Assembly (NCBI RefSeq): GCF_003952485.1
Contig: NZ_CP034447.1
Coordinates: 6,710,501 to 6,774,500 of the forward strand
Origin: Mesorhizobium sp. M1E.F.Ca.ET.045.02.1.1
GTDB lineage: Bacteria; Pseudomonadota; Alphaproteobacteria; Rhizobiales; Rhizobiaceae
Direction: 5' to 3'
Length of the DNA stretch: 64,000 bases
The notes beneath the pieces were generated by a model. The model did no database searches and was not told the DNA's origin. It saw nothing but the letters and a program-made list of their open reading frames with translations. A program made the translations under genes and the position numbers. This document shows, piece after piece, positions 45,472 to 55,000 of this stretch (position 1 is its first letter; every line of letters begins with the position of its first letter).

Positions 45472-46409
45472 TTGTACTGCACCCGCGGATCGAGGAAGCC
45501 GTAGGTCAGGTCCGTGAGCAGGTTCACCAGGACCACGAGCAGCGTGTAGATGACGATCAGGCCCTGCAGCAGCGTGTAGTCGCGTTGGGTGAGCGCGTTC
45601 AGGATCAGCTTGCCGAGGCCGGGTCGGTTGAAGACGATTTCGGTCAGAACGGAATTGCCGATGAGGATGCCGAGATAGAGGCCCACCACGGTGGTGATCG
45701 GGATCAGGCAGTTGCCGAGGGCGTGGCGCCATATGACCACCATGCGCGGCGCGCCTTTGGCGCGAGCTGTGCGGACAAAGTCCTGGTTGAGCACTTCGAG
45801 CATGGCCGAGCGCGTGACCCGTGTGATGTAGGCCATCATGATGAGCGCCAGCGACAGCGTAGGCAGCGCCATGTTTCGCAAGTGGTCGACGAAATTGGAG
45901 CCGCCGCCCGCACTGATAACCGGGAACCAGCGCAAGCGAATGGCGAAGGCGATCATCAGCACGATGGCCGTCACGAAGGCAGGCGCCGACAGGCCGATCA
46001 ACGACACCAAACGCATGAGATAGTCGGGAAAGCGGTTGCGCCATACCGATGCCAGAACGCCAGCCGGTACCCCGAGGATCAGGCCCAGGACCAGCGAGGC
46101 GACTGTCAATTCAGCGGTGTAGGGCAGGACGACGGCGATCTCCTCGGTCACCGGCCGATGCGTGATCATCGACTCACCGAGGTTACCTGCAAGGATCTGC
46201 CCGATGAACCGCACGTATTGGACGAGGATGGGCTGATCGAGCCCCAATTTGACGCGGACCGCGTCGATCGCTGACTGGCTGGCCTGTTCGCCGACGATCA
46301 CCTGCGCCGGGTCGCCGGGTATGACGCGCACCAGGATGAATACGCAGGTCAGCACGAGAAAGAGCGTGATGGCCGCGAAGCCCAGCCGTTTGAGCGCGAA
46401 GGCGATCAT
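45468..46409 (-). CDS. ABC importer permease (DppB type)
   Basis: A 313-residue permease starting MIAFALKRLGFAAITLFLVL, with the DppB signature FILVRVIPGDPAQVIVG, then QYVRFIGQILAGNLGESM and the EAA loop DFVRTARAKGAPRMVVIWRH. It has six helices and the usual length. It is the first importer gene after the two flavoproteins (27 bases) and ends four bases into the next permease, so the importer genes are translationally coupled. Confidence 0.94.
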   Translation of the reverse strand: MIAFALKRLGFAAITLFLVLTCVFILVRVIPGDPAQVIVGEQASQSAIDAVRVKLGLDQPILVQYVRFIGQILAGNLGESMITHRPVTEEIAVVLPYTAELTVASLVLGLILGVPAGVLASVWRNRFPDYLMRLVSLIGLSAPAFVTAIVLMIAFAIRLRWFPVISAGGGSNFVDHLRNMALPTLSLALIMMAYITRVTRSAMLEVLNQDFVRTARAKGAPRMVVIWRHALGNCLIPITTVVGLYLGILIGNSVLTEIVFNRPGLGKLILNALTQRDYTLLQGLIVIYTLLVVLVNLLTDLTYGFLDPRVQYK

Positions 46410-46436
46410 GCGATGCGGCCCTGGTGCCTTGCCTGT

Positions 46437-47618
46437 TCAGCCATGCAGCGTCATCGCCTCCTGTGGCGGGTTCGAGCGTGTGTTGAAGCGGGTCGCTGCA
46501 AACGCCGAGAGATCGAAGCCTGGCTTGTCTGCGAGCGCCAGCGCACAAAGGATCTGGCCGGTGATCGGCCCGAGGCAGAAACCGTGCCCGGAAAAGCCCA
46601 TTCCGATGACCAGCCCCTCGATTTCGGGAGCCGTGTCGATGACCGGCAGAGCATCGGGCGTCATGTCGATCAGCCCGGCCCAGATCTCCTCCACGGAATG
46701 CATGGTCGTGCCCGGCAGCAGACGCTCCATCTCAGCGACAACCTCGCCGAGCGTGGCCATAGGCGGATGGATGGTGGGGCGCGGGTCGCGTACACCGTCC
46801 TTTACATCCATCCTCTTGTGCCACGCCTGACCGCCGCTGGTGACCCGAAAGCGGCCGTTCACTTCCTGCCGTCCGGCCCAGTTGCCGGTGGCGACGCCGA
46901 TGACTTGATCGAGCACCCGTTCAACCGGAACGGAACGGATGACCGTTACCATGCGCGCGTCGATGGGAACGTCGATCCCGAGCGGAACAAGCAATTCGGA
47001 TCCGAACAGGCCGGCGGCAAGGATAACGCGCGGGGCCGAATAGTTGTTCTTGTCCGTGACTACACCCGTGACGCGGTCGCCTTTTACGCGAATGGCTCTC
47101 ACGCGTTCATGGTTACGGAAGACCGCGCCCGCCCGTTCGGCGGCGGCGACGAAGGCGGCGACCGTGGCATGCGGATCCGCGTGCCCGTCTGACGGGCAGA
47201 AGGATGCGCCAAGTACTGCCGGCGAGAGGGCTGGCGCGATCGTTCGAAGGGCGGCGTTGTCCGACAGGAACGACAGATCCAGCCCGTCGGCGCTCTGCTC
47301 CTCGACCATGCGCCTGATTTGCGCGTATTCCTCTTCGTTGCGCGCCAGCCGCACGTTTCCCTTGCGCGTATACTGCGTGGAAGCGCCGAGTTCCTCGTCG
47401 AGCGTTGCCCAGAGTTCCACCGCCGCCTTGGCGAGCGGCAGCTCGGCTGGATGACGGCCGGACTGCCGCACGCCGGCGAGCGTCCAGCCCGACGCCATGG
47501 CCGCCGGCGCGAAACGGTCGATGATGACCACCTTGTGTCCTTGCCGTGCCAGTTGATAGGCCGTGGCGCTGCCGCTGATGCCGGCACCGATGACGATGAA
47601 ATCATAAGCCTCGCTCAT
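46437..47618 (-). CDS. FAD-dependent oxidoreductase (DAO family), paralogue 2
   Basis: A 393-residue DAO-type flavoprotein with FIVIGAGISGSATAYQLARQ at 7-26 (FAD Rossmann), the subfamily motif GVRQSGRHPAELPLAKAAVE (49-68) and the C-terminal FAD motif IGMGFSGHGFCLGPITGQIL. DAO-family enzymes oxidise C-N bonds (D-amino acids, sarcosine, glycine, opines). The product has no membrane helix or signal peptide, so it is cytoplasmic. It is 43 percent or so alike by eye to the neighbouring gene over the compared motifs, which indicates tandem duplication (no alignment run). It is followed by the importer genes. Confidence 0.92.
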   Translation of the reverse strand: MSEAYDFIVIGAGISGSATAYQLARQGHKVVIIDRFAPAAMASGWTLAGVRQSGRHPAELPLAKAAVELWATLDEELGASTQYTRKGNVRLARNEEEYAQIRRMVEEQSADGLDLSFLSDNAALRTIAPALSPAVLGASFCPSDGHADPHATVAAFVAAAERAGAVFRNHERVRAIRVKGDRVTGVVTDKNNYSAPRVILAAGLFGSELLVPLGIDVPIDARMVTVIRSVPVERVLDQVIGVATGNWAGRQEVNGRFRVTSGGQAWHKRMDVKDGVRDPRPTIHPPMATLGEVVAEMERLLPGTTMHSVEEIWAGLIDMTPDALPVIDTAPEIEGLVIGMGFSGHGFCLGPITGQILCALALADKPGFDLSAFAATRFNTRSNPPQEAMTLHG

Positions 47619-47631
47619 CTGCCACCTTCCG

Positions 47632-48801
47632 TCAGCCGTGCAGGCTCAATGGCGCCGCTTCGCCGGCCCAGGAATTGAAGCGCGAGAGGCGGAAAGGCGA
47701 AAGGTCGTATCCGGGTTCTTCGCCGCTGGCGAGCGCTGCCAGTATCCGCCCGGTGACCGGGCCGAGACAGAAGCCATGGCCTGAGAACCCGAATGCGATG
47801 ACGAGATTGGGGGTGCCGCCGGGCTCGTCCAGAACCGGCAGCGCGTCCGGCGTCTGATCGATCAGGCCAGCCCAGAACCGCTCTATGCGCGCCTGGCGAA
47901 AGGCAGGCACGAGATCACAGAAGTTCTCCATCGCCCAAAGCAGGTTCCTCACCGAAGGACGGACCCGAGGCATCCCGTCTTCGACGACGATGTCACCGTT
48001 CCAGGCCTCATGACCACCGCCGCAGCGGAATTTGCCGTCGGGCTCCTGCCGGCCGCTGCCGGTAGCGTTGGCGGTTCCGATGACCTGCTCGATGATGCGT
48101 TCGGTGGGCGCCGAGTTCATCATCGTCACCATCTGCACTTCCATCGGGACATTGAGGTCGAGCGGATTGATGAGTTCGTTGCCGTAGATTCCGGCGCACA
48201 GCACGACCTTGCCCGCCGCCAGCCTACGCTTGTCGGTGGTGACGCCGATGACCGCGCCCGAGGCATCGCGATCGAGGCTCAGCACACGCTCGCCAAACAG
48301 CGTCTTAGCGCCGGCTCTCTTGGCGGCCTCGACGATGGCGTTCGTCGTCGCCACGGGGTCGGCCTGTCCGTCGCTCGCGCAGTAGGAGGCGACGATAACC
48401 TTATCGCTGACGGCGGGGGCCAGCTTCTGTACCTCACGCCCGCTCAGGAGGACGATGTCGAGGCCGGCTGCCTGCTGCTGCTTCACCAGATCAAGGATGG
48501 TGTTTACCTCCGCCTCGCTTCGTGCGCAGCGCAGGTTCCCGGTACGGCGATAGAACGTGTCGGCTTCGAGCTCCTGGTCCATCGAAGCCCAGATTTCGAC
48601 GGCGCTGCGGGCCAAAGGCAGTTCCGCCGGATGACGGCCCGACTGACGAACCCCGGCGAGCGTCCAGCCCGAGGCCATGGCCGCGGGACCGAAGCGATCA
48701 ACGATCAGGACATCCACCTCTCGCCGTGCGAGGTCCAGCGCCGTTGAGGCTCCACTTATGCCCGCGCCGATCACGATGACGTCATGGCTTTCCGCAGGCA
48801 T
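47632..48801 (-). CDS. FAD-dependent oxidoreductase (DAO family), paralogue 1
   Basis: A 389-residue flavoprotein with VIVIGAGISGASTALDLARR at 8-27, then APAAMASGWTLAGVRQSGRH PAELPLARSAVE-like text shared with the next gene, and the C-terminal motif AFGFSGHGFCLGPVTGRILA. It is the first gene of the operon, 13 bases before the next flavoprotein, and faces the divergent IclR gene. The two neighbouring copies and a third at the operon's end (37712-39025) belong to one subfamily. They may oxidise different stages of one substrate or form hetero-oligomers. Confidence 0.92.
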   Translation of the reverse strand: MPAESHDVIVIGAGISGASTALDLARREVDVLIVDRFGPAAMASGWTLAGVRQSGRHPAELPLARSAVEIWASMDQELEADTFYRRTGNLRCARSEAEVNTILDLVKQQQAAGLDIVLLSGREVQKLAPAVSDKVIVASYCASDGQADPVATTNAIVEAAKRAGAKTLFGERVLSLDRDASGAVIGVTTDKRRLAAGKVVLCAGIYGNELINPLDLNVPMEVQMVTMMNSAPTERIIEQVIGTANATGSGRQEPDGKFRCGGGHEAWNGDIVVEDGMPRVRPSVRNLLWAMENFCDLVPAFRQARIERFWAGLIDQTPDALPVLDEPGGTPNLVIAFGFSGHGFCLGPVTGRILAALASGEEPGYDLSPFRLSRFNSWAGEAAPLSLHG

Positions 48802-48863
48802 TGGCCGTCCCTCTCGCGTCTACGCAAAAAATTAGACAGGGGCGCGGGCTCTTGGCAAATGTT

Positions 48864-48903
48864 TTCCGATAATCAGTACTCGTTTGCAATTTCTGTTCCG
48901 ATA
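48864..48903. promoter_or_regulatory. Candidate IclR operator: two TTCCGATA direct repeats
   Basis: TTCCGATA occurs at 48864-48871 and 48896-48903, 32 bases apart start to start (about three helical turns), in the 119-base gap between the divergent IclR gene and the flavoprotein operon. The second copy lies 18 bases before the IclR start. Plausible binding sites for a dimer or tetramer; unproven. Confidence 0.45.
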
Positions 48904-48920
48904 GTTAGAAAATAGCCGCG

Positions 48921-49682
48921 ATGGCACAGATTTCGGCAAACGCGGCCCGTGCCGCCGACATCCTGCTCCTGCTTGGCGAAGCCGGGACGGCCGGTCTCGG
49001 CCTGAAGGCACTTAGCGAACGGGTAGGCGAGCCGCGCTCCACGGTGCATCGCTCGCTGGCTGCTCTTTCGACACGAGGCTTCGTCGAGCCCGGCGCTCGG
49101 CACGGCAGCTACCGGCTTGGACCGGCCATCCACGGCCTGGCGCTGCGTCGCACGACGCTTGACGAAAAGCTGGAGCTGGTGAGGCCGGCACTCTATGCGA
49201 TCGTCGCTGACACCGGCTACGCGACTTTCCTCATGGTCGAAGCGGGGCTGGACGCTCTTTGCCTGGAATTGGTGTCGAACGCGCCGATCCGCTCGTTGAC
49301 CGGCGGCGCGGGGGGCCGTGTCCCGCTCGGCATCGCCGCCGGCAGTCTTGCAATTCTTGCCGACATGCCTTCCGAGAGCCGCCGTGCGGTCATTCGCGAC
49401 AATTCCGCACGCTATGCGGCCTATCCAGCCCTGCGCCCGATGTCGGCGGAAATCGTAAGCAGAATGGTGGAGGACACCCGGGCGAACGGCTACTCATGCG
49501 ATTTCGGCTGCTTTTTCCCGAACGAAGGCGGGATCGGCATGGCCATCCCGGCCGCTGGCCCGCGCCGCTCGGGACTTTCGGTGGCAGTCTCGGTGTATGG
49601 CGAGATCTCGGGAATCGACGCGCTGGCAAAGGTAGCAGCCCGGGTTTCAACAATTTTCGCCGACCTCGGAATTCGCGCCTAA
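48921..49682 (+). CDS. IclR-family transcriptional regulator
   Basis: A 253-residue IclR regulator: N-terminal winged helix-turn-helix (LGLKALSERVGEPRSTVHRSLAALSTRGFV, residues about 27-58) and C-terminal effector domain with ATFLMVEAGLDALCLELVSN and the end RRSGLSVAVSVYGE. It is divergent from the nine-gene importer/oxidase operon and close to it, so it most likely controls that operon and itself, probably as a repressor relieved by the substrate. No Shine-Dalgarno is strong; ATG 48921 is the first in frame. Confidence 0.92.
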   Translation: MAQISANAARAADILLLLGEAGTAGLGLKALSERVGEPRSTVHRSLAALSTRGFVEPGARHGSYRLGPAIHGLALRRTTLDEKLELVRPALYAIVADTGYATFLMVEAGLDALCLELVSNAPIRSLTGGAGGRVPLGIAAGSLAILADMPSESRRAVIRDNSARYAAYPALRPMSAEIVSRMVEDTRANGYSCDFGCFFPNEGGIGMAIPAAGPRRSGLSVAVSVYGEISGIDALAKVAARVSTIFADLGIRA

Positions 49683-49950
49683 AAATGGTCGCGGTGGTAG
49701 TCCCATTTCGCCCCAACGCATACCTGCGCCGCCGGCCGCCAGCGCGGTGCGTTTGACCAGGCGGGCGACCCCTTGATCGTTGAGCCGCTCGGCGCCGACT
49801 TTTTTGCCGTGGCCGGTGACGTGGCGAAACAACGGTCCATGGCCAATCCTCGCCAGCTTCAGCCAGGTTTGCAGGGCGATCACCGGGCAGGTGGCATCGG
49901 ATGAGCCGCGCCCGACCTCGACTCGGGTGGCGAGCAGAAGTTCGACGCGC
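49683..49950 (-). pseudogene. Tyrosine recombinase (integrase) remnant
   Basis: On the minus strand between about 49950 and 49690 the frame reads GRGSSDATCPVIALQTWLKL, ARIGHGPLFRHVTGHGKKVG and AERLNDQGVARLVKRTALAA. This is the segment of the catalytic domain of rhizobial tyrosine recombinases (CPVxALxxWLxxAxIxxGPLFRxVxxxG, then RLxxxxVxxxVKR). The upstream Arg-rich box and the downstream HxxR/Tyr part are absent. A stop-free frame on the same strand overlaps IclR but is a shadow. It suggests a former integration event at this border. Confidence 0.7.
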
Positions 49951-50008
49951 CAATATCAGGCGGCCGCTATGCGCCCCAGAAGCGGCCACCGGTTCAGCTC
50001 TCCGGCCG

Positions 50009-50698
50009 TCACGTCGACGGCTTTGCGAGAACATCGGCTTTGATAGGCTGGTCGTACGCCATCCTGCCATCAGAAGTTCGTCGCCCGACACTAACCACGT
50101 GATCGACCAGCGTATCGCCAAGTCTCTTGACCGTTCCGGCACGGTTAGGATCGACGGCAATCATGCGATCGAAGAGCTGTGTTGCATCTGAGAAGGTCTC
50201 CGTTCGATTGTAAGTGAGGGATTGCAATAGCCTGAGGTGACCGAACTCGACCTCCTCCGCCACGGCTGCTTGAGCAGCAAGTCGTACCTCCGTCTCGTCC
50301 TCCACCGGTTTCAGCGCTTCGAAGAAATTCCCCGTCGTCAGTGGCTCTATGATGAACAGCAATCCTTCGATGGAGAGCACACGAGCGGCCTCCCGGAGCG
50401 CAGCTGACATGAGAGCCGCGGGGACATGGTGGAGCGAATTGATCATCGTGACTGCGTCGAAAGAGCCGTCCTGGAAAGGAAGAGCTTCGGCGGAAGCGAC
50501 TTGAAACGTTGCCCCGCTGGTTGCCAAAGCGGCGGCACTTATCGCCGACGCCTCCGGATCGATGCCGATCACGTGTGAACCGGCGGTGGCAAGCTCCTTC
50601 GCAAACCCGCCCTTACCGCAGCCGATGTCGAGGATGCGCAGTCCGTCCAGACGAAGCCGCGACGCGACGAGAGCCAATGGTCCGTTGACTAAACTCAT
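50009..50698 (-). CDS. Class I SAM-dependent methyltransferase
   Basis: A 229-residue protein starting MSLVNGPLALVASRLRLDGL with the SAM motif ILDIGCGKGGFAKEL (22-36), the acidic loop IGIDPEASAI and DGSFDAVTMINSLHHVPAAL (motif II/III region). It resembles the UbiE/Methyltransf_11 group, but the substrate is unknown. It ends before the integrase remnant and is 43 bases downstream of the asparaginase gene on the same strand, perhaps co-transcribed. Confidence 0.88.
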   Translation of the reverse strand: MSLVNGPLALVASRLRLDGLRILDIGCGKGGFAKELATAGSHVIGIDPEASAISAAALATSGATFQVASAEALPFQDGSFDAVTMINSLHHVPAALMSAALREAARVLSIEGLLFIIEPLTTGNFFEALKPVEDETEVRLAAQAAVAEEVEFGHLRLLQSLTYNRTETFSDATQLFDRMIAVDPNRAGTVKRLGDTLVDHVVSVGRRTSDGRMAYDQPIKADVLAKPST

Positions 50699-50741
50699 TC
50701 ATCTCTCCCAAAGCACGCGGGTTGCCTGACGCGCGAAGGGC

Positions 50742-51716
50742 TCACGCCAGAGCGACTTCCTTCGCCATCATTTGTCGTGTCATTCCCGCGCCTAACAAGA
50801 CGCTCGCCAACAAGCGGAGTTTCGGACCTGCTAGGTCGCCCCCGAACAGGCATCCGGCCTCCTCGAGGTCTTTGCCGCCACCATTGCCGTAGATCGCAGC
50901 AACGCGGCCCTGGTGACACCGCGAGGCAATGAGAATTGGTATCCCGGTCGCGCTGATTTCGCGGACGGCTTGCGCTACACTCGGCGTGGCATTGCCACGG
51001 CCGAACCCCTCCAGCACGATCGCCTTGGCGCCGCTCGCCGCACAGAACCGAATGAGCCTGTCATCAGCGCCCTGCACCATCCGGAGAAGATCGACCCGTG
51101 TTTCGATCAACTCGACTTGGTATCTGCGACGGGCCGGTGGCCTACGCGAAAGCGTGTAGGCACCGCGATCAAAGTCACCGAGCGGACCTGCGTTTAGCGA
51201 TACCAAGGCATCGAGGCGAGACGTGTGGGCCTTCGTAACATCTCTGGCCGCATGGAATCTTTGATCGAAATAGACCACCACGCCGAGCCCCTGGGTCACC
51301 GTCGAAGCCACAAGGTCGATGGCTTCATGCAGATTCTGGGGTCCGTCGGGATTTGCATCGTCGGCGCGTCTTTGCGCTCCGGTAAACACCACAGGTTTGT
51401 CGCTGGCCAGCAAAAGGTCGGCGAGATAGGCGCTCTCCTCCATCGTGTCGGTGCCGTGGGTTACCACAACCCCGCGGCATTCATCATCGGAAAGCCGTTC
51501 ATTGATGCGCCGGGCCAGAGAGAAAGCCAGCGGAAGCGTCATCGCGCAGCTGACAATATTTATGAATTCGTCGACCTTAATCTCACCGGGCAATGCTTCG
51601 AAGCGCGAGTCCTCCAGCAATCGAGCGCCGGCGATCGCGGCATCGACCCGTCCCGCCCCCTCCAGTTGCTTGGAAGCGATCGTGCCGCCCGTAGTGATGA
51701 GGCATATATGCGTCAC
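50742..51716 (-). CDS. Type II-like L-asparaginase
   Basis: A 324-residue asparaginase with the first catalytic Thr in TTGGTIAS (8-15), the second catalytic block VVTHGTDTMEESAYL (about 85-99) and VVFTGAQRRADDANPDGPQN. It hydrolyses L-asparagine (or glutamine-like amides) to aspartate and ammonia. No signal peptide is visible, so this copy is probably cytoplasmic. It is the first of a possible two-gene operon with the methyltransferase. Length is normal for the family. The active-site Lys/Asp of the family should lie in the GTDTMEE region and further Lys. Confidence 0.9.
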   Translation of the reverse strand: MTHICLITTGGTIASKQLEGAGRVDAAIAGARLLEDSRFEALPGEIKVDEFINIVSCAMTLPLAFSLARRINERLSDDECRGVVVTHGTDTMEESAYLADLLLASDKPVVFTGAQRRADDANPDGPQNLHEAIDLVASTVTQGLGVVVYFDQRFHAARDVTKAHTSRLDALVSLNAGPLGDFDRGAYTLSRRPPARRRYQVELIETRVDLLRMVQGADDRLIRFCAASGAKAIVLEGFGRGNATPSVAQAVREISATGIPILIASRCHQGRVAAIYGNGGGKDLEEAGCLFGGDLAGPKLRLLASVLLGAGMTRQMMAKEVALA

Positions 51717-52066
51717 TGCCGCCCCTCTGCTCTGTCCGCCAGTTGATCAAGCATAGCACAGCGGAATCTCGTTAGGCAGTTTGGCCGCTTTGGACGTCAA
51801 ATCGAGCCATTCATCGTCCCGGACACCGCTATCTGCATTGGATCGACTGTCATCGTGATGCAGAAGCGCCATTGCTGTAGTCAGAGAATTCTCCCTGTGC
51901 GCTTCTTCCTCCGGCCGCACCCGCGCGGAACGGGGATTCCGTCGCTTTTCGTTTGGGCGCTCGACAAAGGTGAGTCATGGGAGCTCGATGAAGGCCTCGC
52001 CCCCGTTGCGGTAGATCTCATCGGGGCAGAAGGTCCGATCGCGAGTCGCGGTAGTCTCGGCGAACC
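51717..52066. other. Gap between asparaginase start and autotransporter end
   Basis: About 350 bases holding the promoter of the asparaginase gene and the 3' end region of the autotransporter. A plus-strand frame from 51855 to 52187 is open but overlaps the autotransporter and shows no motif. No terminator hairpin is clear. Confidence 0.5.
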
Positions 52067-55000
52067 TCAGAAAGCCACTTTGAGCCCAAGCTTTCCGGCA
52101 ATCGTGGTGCTGTCGGCCGACCACTTGCCACGGATTTCGCTGGAGAGTGTCGAGCGCTCGGACATTTTCAGGTTGAAGCCGCCATAGGCCGCGGCGGAGA
52201 AATCCGCATCGTCGAAATTCACCTCGCCGCCGTCGATGCTTGCCTTGTTGGAATAGCCGAAGCGCTGCTGCAGTTCGATACGGGCATAAGGGCTGAGCGT
52301 CATGCCGTTTTCCAGCGGGTAGTCGGCATAGATGCCCGGCTCCAGCTTCAGCGCGCCGAACGAGATGCGGCTTTCGCCGAACTGGTTGCCGCCGCTGTCG
52401 GTGTAATCGCCGCCCGTGAAGGTCACGCCAAGAATGCCGCCGCGCAGGTCGAAGCGAAGTTTGTCGTCCAGCACGAAGATGTGGCCGGCCGAGGCCGTCA
52501 CGCCGTAGCCTTCGGTGTCGTAGTCTCCGGTGGTGCCGAGGATGTCGTTGGTGATGTCGGTCTGGCCGAGGAAGGCGATCGCCGAGACCAGCGCATAGGT
52601 GAGGTTCTGGCGGAACAGCCCATAAGCGCCGAACATGCCGCTACGGTTCTTAGCCTCGCCGCTGGAGGTGAAGGTCTGGAACCCGCCGATATCGACGTCG
52701 GCCGACGCATAGCCGCCGAATATGCCGAGATTCAGCCCATACTGCTTGTCGAAGTCGAATGCCTTGGCCGCGTTGAAATCGAGGCTGATCGCGGCCGAGA
52801 ACTCGTCGAGGCCGAAGCTTGGGCCGACGCCGTTGATGCCACCGAAATTGACATCGAACCCGTCATGCTCGGTATGCGCGAACTGGCCGGATGCAAAGAC
52901 GTCCAGCGTATCCGAGAGGCTCGCGACTGCAGCGCCATTCGCAAGTCCGAGATCATGCATGATCGCATCGTTGTTGATGCCGTAGAGCGCGTCGATCATG
53001 ACGTTCGTGGCCCCGACATCGACGGCGTTCTGCGCTGCAAGGGCAACCCCGACATTGTCGGGTGTCGCCACGACGAACAGTCCGCCGCCTGGTCCGAAGA
53101 TCAGTTGATAGTTGAAGAGCGCGCTCTGTGTGCCGGGCACGCCCACAATCACGAAATTCCCGGTGATGGGGCTGCCTGTCTGGATGATCTGGATTTGCGT
53201 CGGCTGTGAGAATTGCGGGGCGCCCAGAATATTGACCAGGATCGTGTTGGTGCCCAGCGCCGAGAAGGTTCCAGCGACGATCTGGTCCGCCTGCAAGGTC
53301 TGCTGGTTCACGTCGAAGCCGAGAGTGGCGCCATTGAGCGCGATCCCGCCGAGCGTGAAGACGTCATCGGTGGCGCCATCGATCATCTGGATCGTGGAGC
53401 CGGTCACATTGGCCGTGCCGCCCGGCATGTTGACGTTGCCGTTGATGTAGAGCATCGAGCCGTTTACCAGCGTCAGCGTTCCGATCCCGATCGCGCCGGT
53501 GCCGAAGCCGAGCGTCGAGTTGTCAGACGTGACACTGGCGAAGCCAGTGAAGACTTGGGTGAACGCTCCGCCTTGCGCCAGATCCTCGTTGGTGATGAAG
53601 GCGTTGGCATTCGTGCCGCTGAAGACGATGCCGTTGCGCAGCACCAGCGGCACGGCCGAGCCGTTGATGATCAACGTATCGGGACCAAGGCCTGTGATGT
53701 CGCCGCCGATCGTGCCGCCTGTCAGGGTCACCGATTCAGCGTCGATGCCTCCCGCGATTGTGCCGCGCGATACGGTGACCCTATCGGCACCCCCGCCGCC
53801 GGTGACATTGCCGGTGATGGTGCCGCCACTGACGCTGATGGCATCGCCGCCACCACCCCCGCTCACATTGCCGCTGATGACGCCCCCTTGCTGATTCACG
53901 GTGTTGGCGCCGCTCGTGCCGGTAAGATCAATTGCGGTGCCGCCAGTGCCGGTAATGGAGCCTGTATTCGTTATCGTGACCGGGCCAGCCGTGCTCGCGA
54001 TGATACCCGTCGCACCCTGGATCGAACCAGCATTCACCACGCTCGCTGTACGGCCGCTGTCGGAGACGAGTGCGACGCCGGCAGTGGTCCCGTTCACCGT
54101 CGCGCCGCTTGCCACGTTCACTGTGGTGGCCGAACTGGCGGCTTCCGATTCGTTGTTAGCGACAATTCCGGCGCCGCCATTGCCCGTCACTGTGCCGGTA
54201 GCGGTGATCGACAATGCCCCGCTGGCGCTTTGACGCGCGACGATGCCGGCGGACCCGTTCACATCGGCCGCGTTAATTGTTAGATCGGTGCCATAGTTTT
54301 TTGCGTAGATGCCGGCGATATTCGTCCCGGTCACAGTTCCAGTAGCAGTGATCGACAGCGCGCCGGTGCCATGCTGCACGGCGTAGATGCCGTAGTCCGC
54401 ACCGGTCACGGCAGCCGCGTTGATGTTCAGATCGGTGCCGGCCTCGTCGGTGGCGAAGATGCCGACTCCGGCGGTTCCCGTTACCGTGCCGGTCGTCGTT
54501 ATCGAAAGCGCGCCGCTGCCGTATTGACGGGCGGTGATGCCGACAACTGCACCGGTGACGTCCGCGGCGTTGATCGTCAGGTCGGTTCCGCTATTCCTGG
54601 CATAGATGCCGGTAGTGTCCGTCCCCGTCACTGTCCCGGTGGTGGTGATCGACAGTGCATCGGTCCCATAGTTGCGGGCAGTGATGCCGACCTCACCGCT
54701 CACATCCACAGCCTTGACCGTCAGACCGGTGCCAGCTTCGTTGAGAGCGTAAATGCCGGTATAGCCCGCGCTTGTCACGGCGCCGGTGGCGTTGATCGAT
54801 AGCGCGCCGCTACCATAGTTGCGGGCGGTAATGCCGTCTCCCACACCGCTGACATCCACCGCGTTGATCGTCAGGTCGGTGCCAAAGTTACGGGCGATGA
54901 TGCCGATGCCGTCGGTGTAGGGAGCCGTCAGATTCGTCCCCGTCACTGTGCCGGTGACGGTGATCGACAGTGCGCCGCTACCGGAGTTATCGGCGCTGAT

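Noticed and set aside
49390..50160. Minus-strand open frame of 256 codons
   Set aside because: It overlaps the IclR gene and has no motif; it is a shadow frame of GC-rich DNA that happens to run into the integrase remnant.
53213..54283. Plus-strand open frame of 356 codons
   Set aside because: Antisense to the autotransporter passenger; its repeats mirror the coding repeats.
54179..54973. Possible CRISPR-like array
   Set aside because: The repeats are in frame, about 147 bases long and imperfect, without spacer-like unique units; they encode the autotransporter passenger.
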